64,000 nucleotides of DNA from DASUNP01 sp963728545. Its GTDB lineage: Bacteria; Acidobacteriota; Blastocatellia; UBA7656. The notes beneath the pieces are model-generated. The model worked only from the letters and a program-made list of their open reading frames with translations. It was not told the DNA's origin and made no database searches. Numbering within the stretch: position 1 is the stretch's first letter; every line of letters starts with the position of its first letter. The stretch is from the NCBI GenBank assembly GCA_963728545.1, contig CAVSKO010000003.1:372001-436000 (forward strand). Reading direction: 5' to 3'. Positions 45,995-53,226 of this stretch are shown piece by piece. A program made the position numbers and the translations under genes.

Positions 45995-46068
45995 ATTTGC
46001 CACAGAGGCACGGAGACACAGAGTTTTTTATTCTTTTTTCTCTGTATCCCCGTGCCTCTGTGGCAAAT
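45995..46068. repeat. palindrome related to the ACACAGAGG family, copy 4
   Basis: Arms 45995-46023 and 46040-46068 match at 27 of 29 positions. The arm holds CCACAGAGGCACGGAGACAC, a variant of the family word, so the element may be a subfamily. It sits between the ABC1 kinase gene and the amidohydrolase. Confidence 0.75.
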
Positions 46069-46077
46069 TATTGGTAG

Positions 46078-47488
46078 CTAGCCGAGGTAAAGCGAATAGG
46101 CCATCTTTGCCATCGTCCACAGCCTTCCCCACTCGAACCGCCCCGTGCGAACGTCTCGGAGCGAGTCCAACGCCATGCGGCGCAGTTGCGTCGATTCGAT
46201 CTTGAAAAGATACTCGCGGACATAAGGTCGCGCCACGTCGAAGAAATTGAAGGCGGGATTCATCACCATGCTCGATGCCCTCAAGCGTCATAATCGCGCG
46301 GATAAGATAGGTGAACCGCGCGGGCGTAGTGAACGGGTGCTCGTAGACGACCGGAGCAAGATCATAAGTCAATTCACGGAAACGCACCTCGCCGAGCTTC
46401 AAGTTCAGCTTGCGCGCGAAGACGTCCGTTACGAGTTGGCGAATGCGAGCAATGTCGGCTTCGGGCGCAAGAAAACCAAGCTCGATCAAATCGTCCACTA
46501 TACGGTCGTAGTCGCGGTTGTAAAGATGGAAGAACGCGCCGATCATCTGTCGCTGCAACTCATCGCTTAAGTGGCCCACCATGCCGAAATCGAAAATTGC
46601 CAGCCGCCCGTCCTTCATCACTAATAGATTGCCGGGATGCGGGTCCGCATGAAAGAAGCCGTCTTCAAGCAGTTGCTTGAAGTAAGCGCGGTAGATCAAC
46701 TCGTTAATTCTGCGAGCCTCGTGCCCCGCTTTCTGCAACCCGTCCAGGTCCGTGACCTTTACGCCGTTGATGAACTCAAGCACGAGAATGCGCTCCGTAG
46801 AGTAGTCATCAAAAATGCGCGGGACATAAATCGCAGGCCAATGCTGGAAGTTACGGCGGAACTCTTCCGCGTTTGCCGCTTCGCGCCGGTAATCCATCTC
46901 CTCGTGAATCACGCGGTCAAATTCATCGATGGCGCCAAGCCACTCGGCCCCTGGAAAAAGCTTCGGATGGCGGTCAAGCCATCTGCCCACGCGGCGCAGC
47001 AGGTCAAGATCGAACTGCACGGTCTCTTCAAGGTGCGGCCGTTGGACCTTGATTGCCACCTCTTCGCCTGTTGCGAGAGTCGCTTTATACACCTGACCCA
47101 GGCTCGCCGACGCGACGGGGTTCTCGCTTATGTTCAAGAATAGCTCTCCGGCGGGTCGCCCAAGCTCGGTTTCGATCAATTGCATCGCCACTCGGTTTGA
47201 GAAGGCGGGCACGCGATCTTGCAGCGCGCTCAACTCGTCGAGGTACTCGACCGGCAAGAGGTCTGCCCGCGTCGCAAGCATCTGCCCGGCCTTGATAAAA
47301 GTCGGCCCAAGCTTCACGAACCGGTCGCGCAGCCGCGCGGCCTGTTTGCGCAGACGGGCTTTGCGCTTCTGCTCGTCTTTAACTTCGCGGCGGCGCGAAT
47401 CTATATAAACGTGTAGGGCGAAGCTGGCGAGCGTCCATAAAACGTAGACGAGACGGACGGGCTGCAAAAGCTTTCGGATCTTAATCAT
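46078..47488 (-). CDS. ABC1/UbiB-family atypical kinase, frameshifted near the C-terminus
   Basis: Two frames give one protein of about 469 residues. The main frame has an N-terminal membrane-like segment (VYVLWTLASFALHVYI), the family KxGQ motif as FIKAGQMLATRADLLP, then ASASLGQVYKATL with the Ala-rich loop, VAIKVQRP (Lys), the EMDYRREAANAE motif, DGFFHADPHPGNLL (catalytic Asp) and AIFDFGMVG (DFG). The frame then breaks at the CC pair 46266-46267: without one base it reads EGIEHVMNPAFNFFDVARPYV to SLYLG. UbiB-like proteins are ATPases or kinases in quinone lipid biosynthesis. The read-through frame after the break would encode an unrelated tail. Confidence 0.85.
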
Positions 47489-47627
47489 TACTACTATTTT
47501 AACAATATCGCGATTGATATGACAGATTATGAGAGCCCTCTTTTGAGCGTTTTGCCCGCTTTTATACGACGAGAAACCGGTCCGGGTTTATTAGAAATTC
47601 GCTTCAAATGGATTAAGTTTTTTAATT

Positions 47628-47655
47628 TTGCACGTTTTGGGCGATTTGCTACAAT
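47628..47655 (+). promoter_or_regulatory. candidate sigma-70 promoter before the primary-type sigma gene
   Basis: TTGCAC (47628-47633) and TACAAT (47650-47655) are spaced by 16 bases; each matches consensus at 4 to 5 positions. The sigma gene ATG is 60 bases downstream, with AAAGGAG before it. Confidence 0.5.
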
Positions 47656-47714
47656 CAGGGTGACGGGCCAGGGGGTTGCGGGTTCAGGTCTAGGCTGGCA
47701 AAGGAGCCACCGAT

Positions 47715-49253
47715 ATGATTGATGAACTTGTTGATACCTACGAAGAATCCTACGACACCGAACTTGAGGCTGAGGCGGAAGCGACAGATGAGTTTTCAGA
47801 CGCCGAAGAAGCCGGAGAGATCGATAAAGCAGACCTGTTGAAACTCTACTTGCGCGAGGCGAGCCGGGCGCAGATGCTGGACGCCAGGGGCGAGGTAGCT
47901 GCGGCCCGCCGCATAGAACGCGCGCGCGCGCGATTGATGAGATTGCTTTCGCGCTCGCCCGTTGTGGCGGAGTATTGTCTTTACCTCAGACACGCTTTTC
48001 TTAATGGTGAAGAGAGCGCATCAGATCTGGTGGAGCAGGTCAGGGGCGTTGAGCCTGCGCGCCAAAGTGTGTCGATTGGGGAGATGGCCGACCGCGCGCT
48101 TGCCCGCGTAGAGAGCGCTTATCATAACCTGTCTTCTTTCAAAGCCGCGCCTGTCGAAAAGCAGAAAATGCCGTCACCGAGGCGAAACGGAAAGAAATTT
48201 ATTCAAAGCATGAAAGCGCGCCTTATGGTTACGCTTGCCCGCTCGATTCGCGCAATAGTTTTTACACCGGCAGCCGAGCGCCGTTTGATCTCGCTCGTAG
48301 AGAGCGCCGACCGCACGGCCCGTTCCCGATTCGCCCCGGCGCACTCAACCGAAATTGCCAAAATCGGTAGGGTTAAAACGCGCGCGCGCTTGCAGATTGT
48401 CTCTCAATCGGCCGCAGGCCATCCGAACATCGAGTCGCTTGTTTCAAAAGTCACGAGCGAAGGCACGGATCGTATTGAACTGGTCAAGCTATCGCAAAAA
48501 GTCCTTGCGGCGGCAAGCGAGCTTCACTCTGCCAAGCAACACATGACGGAATCGAATCTGCGGCTCGTGATCTCTGTCGCACGACAGTTCACCCGTCGAG
48601 GGCTTCCCTTCCTCGACCTGATTCAAGAAGGCAATGTCGGGCTGATGCGAGCGGTAGAGAAGTTTGAATGGCGGCGCGGCTTCCGTTTCTCTACTTATGC
48701 GATGTGGTGGATCAGGCAGGCTATGGCGCGGGCGCTCGACACACAGAGCCGTGTCGTTCGGTTGCCTGCAAGCGAGTTGAGCCTGATAAACAAAGTGTCG
48801 CGCGCGGCCCGCTCGATCGGCGGCGAAAGCGCCGCAGACCCTTCGAATCAAGAGATCGCCGAACGGCTCGCGGTGCAGGCGGAGAGAATCAGCGAGGCTT
48901 TAGGTTACGCGCAGCACACGATAACTCTTGATGCTGCGGCAAATGATAATGGCGAAACGGCTGTCAACTTCATAGATGACGGAGACGGAGCGAATCCATT
49001 TACAGCCGCGCTGGAACGTTCTCGACGCGAAGCGATTCAGCGCGCCCTCGCTCAATTGACGCCGCGAGAAGCAAAGATACTGAGAATGCATTACGGCCTG
49101 GATGCGGGAAGCGAGCCTCGAACGCTTGAGGAGATCGGTCAAGACCTCTCGGTGACCCGCGAGCGTGTTCGCCAAATAGAAGCCGGCGCTTTCGCCAAGC
49201 TGCGCGAGCTTGAAGTCGGACTCACCCTGCGCGAGTTTCTCACCGTAGCATAA
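47715..49253 (+). CDS. RNA polymerase sigma-70 factor, group 1/2 type
   Basis: A 512-residue sigma factor with AAAGGAG upstream of the ATG. Region 1.2 is visible as ADLLKLYLREASRAQMLDARGE. A long acidic-poor non-conserved region follows (about residues 75-260). Regions 2.1-2.4 are ESNLRLVISVARQFTRRGLPFLDLIQEGNVGLMRAVEKFEWRRGF.. and STYAMWWIRQAMARAL. Region 3 is LPASELSLINKVSRAARSI, and region 4 ends LTPREAKILRMHYGLDAGSE.. and EEIGQDLSVTRERVRQIEA. This is the housekeeping/RpoD-like class. Whether it is the essential sigma or a group 2 paralogue cannot be told here; the N-terminal acidic tail is short. Confidence 0.9.
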   Translation: MIDELVDTYEESYDTELEAEAEATDEFSDAEEAGEIDKADLLKLYLREASRAQMLDARGEVAAARRIERARARLMRLLSRSPVVAEYCLYLRHAFLNGEESASDLVEQVRGVEPARQSVSIGEMADRALARVESAYHNLSSFKAAPVEKQKMPSPRRNGKKFIQSMKARLMVTLARSIRAIVFTPAAERRLISLVESADRTARSRFAPAHSTEIAKIGRVKTRARLQIVSQSAAGHPNIESLVSKVTSEGTDRIELVKLSQKVLAAASELHSAKQHMTESNLRLVISVARQFTRRGLPFLDLIQEGNVGLMRAVEKFEWRRGFRFSTYAMWWIRQAMARALDTQSRVVRLPASELSLINKVSRAARSIGGESAADPSNQEIAERLAVQAERISEALGYAQHTITLDAAANDNGETAVNFIDDGDGANPFTAALERSRREAIQRALAQLTPREAKILRMHYGLDAGSEPRTLEEIGQDLSVTRERVRQIEAGAFAKLRELEVGLTLREFLTVA

Positions 49254-49256
49254 AAA

Positions 49257-49320
49257 GTAATGAGTGATGAGTGATGGGTGAAAGACGGTTACTCATGACT
49301 CATCACTCATTACTCATTAC
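49257..49320. repeat. heptamer palindrome, copy 4
   Basis: Located between the convergent sigma and CarH-like genes. The left arm 49257-49279 and right arm 49291-49320 consist of the same units (GTAATGA, GTGATGA) with a few changes. It overlaps the last codon of the CarH-like gene by up to 4 bases. Confidence 0.85.
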
Positions 49321-50201
49321 TGGGAATGGTTCCACTCTCGCAAAAACTCCATCAGATCATAGAAGGTTGAGGCGTAAAAAGCTCCGCGAAATCGCGCGCG
49401 CGCCCGTTCATCGTTGAGGGCCAGCCCTCCTATCACTATTCTGGTTTTATGTCTGGATGCCGCCCGCCGCAGGTGTTCATAATCGCGAGTCGTGCGTTCC
49501 AGGTCGTCGGCTATCGTAGCGGAAATGCATACGAGGTCGGGCTTGATGATATTTATGGCGTCCGTAAAAGTGAAAAGCGGTGTGAACGGCCCGAGGTAAA
49601 TGACCGTCCAGCCTTCGCTTTCGAGCAGATAGCGAACTACTTCTGCAGCGACTTGATGAATCTCTCCATCGGGGCAGCCAACCAGAGCGAGCCGATCTTG
49701 ACTCTGCTTCTTTTCCACAATGCCGTGCAGCTCTGACAGGGCTTGAGTCGTTGCCTCCGTCGCAAGGTGTTCTTCAAAGACTCGGATTTGGCCTGCGCGC
49801 CACAGATCGCCGACTTCCTTGAGCGCCGGTGTGACTATCTCTTCGCTTATTATCGGGAATGAAAAGCCGCGCAGGTAAGCGCGTATCAACAACTCTGAGA
49901 CGCAATGATGTTTCCCGGCGGTCGCCGCCTGGCGGTAACGACGCGCAAGCTCAGGGAAATCCGGTCGGGCAAGGAGTTCTTCTATCTCGCCATCTATTTC
50001 AGCAGCCCTCTCGGCCAGCGCGGCGCGCGCTACCAGCCCGCTGCGATTCTCAAACTCAAGCACCGAGTCTAAATCGAACTTGCGATGGCCGCCGACGGTC
50101 TTGCGGCACTTGATCATTCCGCTGTCAGACCATCTTTTTATAGTGGACTCGCTGACTTCCCACATCTTCGCAAGCTCTGTTGTCGAGTAGCATCGCTTCA
50201 T
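49317..50201 (-). CDS. MerR-type regulator with B12-binding domain, CarH-like
   Basis: About 294 residues from the ATG at 50201; a TTG at 50267 would add 22. Residues 1-50 are a MerR-type helix-turn-helix (CYSTTELAKMWEVSESTIKR, GGHRKFDLDSV). A helical B12-binding cap has W-x9-EH (LWRAGQIRVFEEHLATEA), the motif that in CarH-type photoreceptors contacts adenosylcobalamin. A Rossmann B12 domain follows: CPDGEIHQVAAEVVRYLL with the lower-ligand His position (ExHxxA rather than DxHxxG), ISATIADDLERT and IVIGGLALN. CarH binds DNA in the dark and releases it on light. No carotenoid or photolyase gene is next to it, so the target is unknown. Confidence 0.83.
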   Translation of the reverse strand: MKRCYSTTELAKMWEVSESTIKRWSDSGMIKCRKTVGGHRKFDLDSVLEFENRSGLVARAALAERAAEIDGEIEELLARPDFPELARRYRQAATAGKHHCVSELLIRAYLRGFSFPIISEEIVTPALKEVGDLWRAGQIRVFEEHLATEATTQALSELHGIVEKKQSQDRLALVGCPDGEIHQVAAEVVRYLLESEGWTVIYLGPFTPLFTFTDAINIIKPDLVCISATIADDLERTTRDYEHLRRAASRHKTRIVIGGLALNDERARARFRGAFYASTFYDLMEFLREWNHSQ

Positions 50202-50308
50202 AAGGTTCGCGGGGAGATGAACGTTTTGACCGATTAGTAGGATAACTTCCGCGTGCGAGGCGGTCAAGACATGCGTTCGCGGCAGCAGACCGTTGAGGCT
50301 GTGAGAGT

Positions 50309-50686
50309 CTAATCTTCCAAGATCACCTGCGCCATTGCCATCTCTCTGGAGTGTGTGAGCGAAACGTGCGCCCGACGAGCGCCGATCTCGCCGAGGCGTT
50401 CAAGAGCGCGGCCGTGCAGGCGAATAGCGGGAGCGCCCGTCTCGCCGCGCACTATCTCGATGTCGCGCCAGCGCACCCCGTCGGACCAGCCCGTACCCAG
50501 CGCTTTCATCGCGGCTTCTTTGGCGGCGAACCGGACGGCGTAACTGGACAGGCGCAAAGCGCGGCGCTCGCAATACGCGACTTCCGATTCGGTATACACG
50601 CGCTTGCGAAACCTTTCGCCCTGGCGAGAGAAGACCTCTTCGACGCGTGCGATCTCAATCATGTCAATTCCTATGGCGATTATCAT
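50309..50686 (-). CDS. acpS: holo-[acyl-carrier-protein] synthase
   Basis: A 125-residue AcpS of standard length. The N-terminal IAIGIDMIEIARVEEV (Mg-binding Asp) and the central YAVRFAAKEAAMKALGTG (KEAxxKALG with catalytic residues) are clear; the C-terminal HVSLTHSREMAMAQVI follows. It moves 4'-phosphopantetheine from CoA to apo-ACP. The gene starts 7 bases after rnz ends, so the two are cotranscribed. Confidence 0.95.
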   Translation of the reverse strand: MIIAIGIDMIEIARVEEVFSRQGERFRKRVYTESEVAYCERRALRLSSYAVRFAAKEAAMKALGTGWSDGVRWRDIEIVRGETGAPAIRLHGRALERLGEIGARRAHVSLTHSREMAMAQVILED

Positions 50687-50693
50687 CGAACCT

Positions 50694-51632
50694 CTATACG
50701 TCTATCTCCATCAGATCATCGGCCATTATGGTATCGGGGAAAATTTCGCGCGCCTCTTCGAGCAGCGGCTTAGGGTCGGGATACCGGGTGCTGAAATGCG
50801 TGATGAGCAGTCGCTTCGCTCCCGCCTCGCAGGCGATCCTGGCAGCCTGACGCGCGGTCGAGTGGCCGAAGTCGCGAGCCTCTTCGATCATCTCGTCCGT
50901 AAAGGTCGCTTCGTGTATAAGCAGATCGACGCCGCGCGCAAGCTCAACCGCGTTCCGGCACGGGCGCGTGTCCGTGCAGTAAGCGACAGCCTTTCCGGGG
51001 CGCGCAGGTCCAAGCACGTCCAATGGGCGGACGACGCGGCCATCTGAAAGCTGTACGTCGTAACCCGATTGCAGACGGCCAAACATAGGCCCTTCGGGTA
51101 TCCTCAGCTCGCGAGCGCGCTCCAGATCGAAGCGCCCCGGACGTGGCCGTTCTTCTATGCGATAGCCGAGCGTGAATATTCGATGATCGAGCGGCAAAGA
51201 GCTGACCACGTATTGCGCGGCTTCATGAACAGCGATCATTCCGTTTGAATCCGCGTGAGCGTTGCTTGTCGCTTGCGGGCCGTACTCGCGAAGGTCGAGC
51301 GGGAAGTTCACGAAAAGTATCTTCAGCCGCGCGAGCGTTTCGAGATAGTCGTTTATGCCGCGCGGCCCGACCAGAACGAGATCGCGAGTGCGGCGGTCAA
51401 GCCCCATCGTCGAGAGCAAGCCTGCGACCCCGTTGAAGTGGTCGCCGTGCAGGTGCGTGATGAAGATCGAAGATAACCGGCTGGGATTGAGGCCCGCCCG
51501 CGCAATCTGTGTCTGCGTCGCTTCGCCGCAATCAAACAACTGCCATTCGCCTTCACGCGCTACGGCCAGCGCGCTCACGTTGCGTCTGAGCGTGGGCTTG
51601 CCTGAGCTTGTTCCGAGCGGGATAACTTTCAT
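50694..51632 (-). CDS. rnz: ribonuclease Z
   Basis: A 312-residue protein from the ATG at 51632 (a TTG is directly before). It has VIPLGTSSGKPTLRRN at the start, the zinc motif FITHLHGDHFNG (HxHxDH), the exosite region after it, AYCTDTRPC, LLIHEATF and ITHFSTRY. It cuts the 3' trailer of tRNA precursors that lack encoded CCA, and both tRNA genes in this window lack CCA, consistent with a need for it. It is upstream of acpS. Confidence 0.95.
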   Translation of the reverse strand: MKVIPLGTSSGKPTLRRNVSALAVAREGEWQLFDCGEATQTQIARAGLNPSRLSSIFITHLHGDHFNGVAGLLSTMGLDRRTRDLVLVGPRGINDYLETLARLKILFVNFPLDLREYGPQATSNAHADSNGMIAVHEAAQYVVSSLPLDHRIFTLGYRIEERPRPGRFDLERARELRIPEGPMFGRLQSGYDVQLSDGRVVRPLDVLGPARPGKAVAYCTDTRPCRNAVELARGVDLLIHEATFTDEMIEEARDFGHSTARQAARIACEAGAKRLLITHFSTRYPDPKPLLEEAREIFPDTIMADDLMEIDV

Positions 51633-51748
51633 CAATTAATTACAATAGCACACAAGGGGAGGCCGGGAGAAAGTTGCTGACAGGGGCGCAGGCATCTGCT
51701 AAACTTTCCCGGTAATAAGATAACCCCGGAATATTGGAGAAGGATTAT

Positions 51749-52837
51749 ATGAAGCTGCAAAAATATCTTGCTGCGTTTGTGCTCGCTCTCCTTGTTGCGA
51801 GCGCGGCGGCGGCGCAGGAAAAGAAGACCAACGAGCCGCCCGCTCTGCCAAAGCTTATGCTCGAATCGTTCACGCACGATTTCGGCCAGGTCAAAACCGG
51901 CACCCCGCTAAAATTCACGTTCAAGATCAAGAATGGCGGTAAAGCGGACCTTCTGATAAAGAGCGTCAACCCTGGCTGAGGGTGCACAGCGAGCGACTAT
52001 GATAGAGTCGTGCCTCCTGGTCAGGAGGGAAAAGTCACACTGGCGGTCGAGCATACTGAAAGTTATCAAGGCGAAGTCGCCAAGTCCGCAAGCGTAACTA
52101 CAAACGATCCTGTTTATCCGCACTTCAACTTAATCCTGCGGGCCCATTTCAAATCGGACCAGCCCCCGGGGCCGGCCGCGCTCGCCCCCCCGCCTCCCTC
52201 AATTAGCCGCCGCGCGGGGCCGTTTTTGATGCAGCCGAATGATCGCTGGGTCACAAGCGTCGTTACCGGCACATCTACGTCCACAAGGATGTCTCTGCTG
52301 AGTTCCGAACCGAAGCCGGTTCATATAAAGAAGGTCGTTTCGGGCGGGACCAACTTCAACGTGAAACTTCAAACGATTGAAGACGGCAAGCGATACGAGC
52401 TGGCAATAGCGACCAACCCGGCGCTCAGGCCCGGCCACTACGAGCAGTCGGTCCAGCTAATGACCGACAACGCTCAATTGCCCGTAGCAACGGTGCTGTT
52501 GGAAGTGACCGTCTTTGCGCGCGTGTTTGTCATGCCGTCAGCGATCACCATGCAGCCCGTCTCGCTTGATAGCGATTTGTCGGCAATCAATCTTCCTTTG
52601 ATCCAGGTGAAAAGGCGGAACGAAGGCGGTCTGAAGATAAACAGCATCAGTTCTACGCTCCCGTTCGTTAAGCTGGAGGTCACAACTATAATAGAGGGCG
52701 AGAGCTATACTATTCGCATAAGATTCGATAAATCGAAGATACCCGGCGTGGGGCGATACAGCGGCAAGATTCGCATTGAGACAAATGACTCGGACGTCTC
52801 CGCCGCAGAAATTCCCCTCCAGGTCGCCTTCAACTAA
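51749..52837 (+). CDS. DUF1573 exported protein with in-frame TGA at the first motif Cys (candidate selenoprotein)
   Basis: A single frame of 363 codons from the ATG at 51749 (GGAGAAGG upstream) to 52837, interrupted by one TGA at 51977-51979, codon 77. The signal peptide ends at AAAQ. Before the TGA is SFTHDFGQVKTGTPLKFTF, and after it GCTASDYDRVVPPGQEG and VEHTESYQGEVAKSASVTTND. This aligns with the paralogue at 8287-8697, where SPSCGCTTS stands; here it reads NPG-TGA-GCTAS. So TGA replaces the first Cys exactly. The rest is a second, longer beta region (LTDNAQLPVATVLLEVTVF, IRIETNDSDVSAAEIPLQV). TGA could encode selenocysteine, or be a TGC to TGA mutation or base-call error. The second half has no signal peptide or own strong start. 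Confidence 0.78.
51980..52028 (+). promoter_or_regulatory. candidate bacterial SECIS region after the in-frame TGA
   Basis: Two hairpins follow the TGA. The first is CGACT-ATGATAG-AGTCG (51994-52010), whose loop begins 20 bases after the TGA, a distance like that in the E. coli fdhF element. The second is CCTCCT-GGTC-AGGAGG (52013-52028), with the loop starting GG as in fdhF, but it begins 40 bases after the TGA, slightly far. Neither is proof; the second arm also looks like a Shine-Dalgarno. Confidence 0.35.
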
Positions 52838-52855
52838 GCACTCTTCATTTTTCAC

Positions 52856-52893
52856 GCAAAAGGGCGCTGTAGGAATACACGGCGCCCTTTTGC
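52856..52893 (+). terminator. terminator after the DUF1573 gene
   Basis: GCAAAAGGGCGC (52856-52867) and GCGCCCTTTTGC (52882-52893) are exact reverse complements around a 14-base loop, 19 bases after the stop. The arm's own TTTT forms the only U-tract. Confidence 0.7.
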
Positions 52894-53226
52894 AATTAAG
52901 CGCTACGGAATTCCCCAACTCACTTTTTACGCGCAACCGATGCGCTCATTCAGACCGGCTTTCGGTTTATCTACTCTTGAGATTTGATTTGTCTTGGGAT
53001 AATGTAGTCGTGGAAACGTTGCTGATTCCGTAACAAAACATCATCGGAAGTGGGCGCAAAAACCTGTGCGAAAGACGCACCTCACCGAGCTATGAAGCAA
53101 GCATTGACCCGCTCCTCTTTCCCCAGGAAGCCGAAACGACTAAAGACAGCCCTCGACATTTTTTGTGTCAGTCCCAAGTGGTTTGTGAGACGCGGGAGAT
53201 GAACTGTCCGAGAGGAGGAATACCTT
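52894..53226 (+). other. 333-base leader region before the GSDH gene
   Basis: No coding sequence is supported. A small GTGCG-AAAGA-CGCAC hairpin lies at 53064-53078 beside GGGCGCAAAAACC, and several further short pairings precede GAGGAGG at the gene start. It resembles a structured 5' leader, but I could not match it to a known riboswitch class by eye. Confidence 0.35.

Noticed and set aside
46028..46265. C-terminal extension of the ABC1 kinase through the frame ending at 46028
   Set aside because: The residues after the break are Arg-rich and read through a repeat; the other frame continues the family sequence.
51977..51979. Global reassignment of TGA to an amino acid
   Set aside because: TGA is used as a normal stop by many genes in this window (for example purA and folA).
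52010..52837. A separate gene starting with GTG after the TGA
   Set aside because: It is in the same frame as the upstream part, lacks a signal peptide and a Shine-Dalgarno, and completes the DUF1573 domain; a single interrupted gene is more likely.
52894..53226. A cyclic-di-GMP riboswitch in the GSDH leader
   Set aside because: A GAAA-type hairpin and a GCAAA run are present, but the conserved core bases of the class could not be placed.
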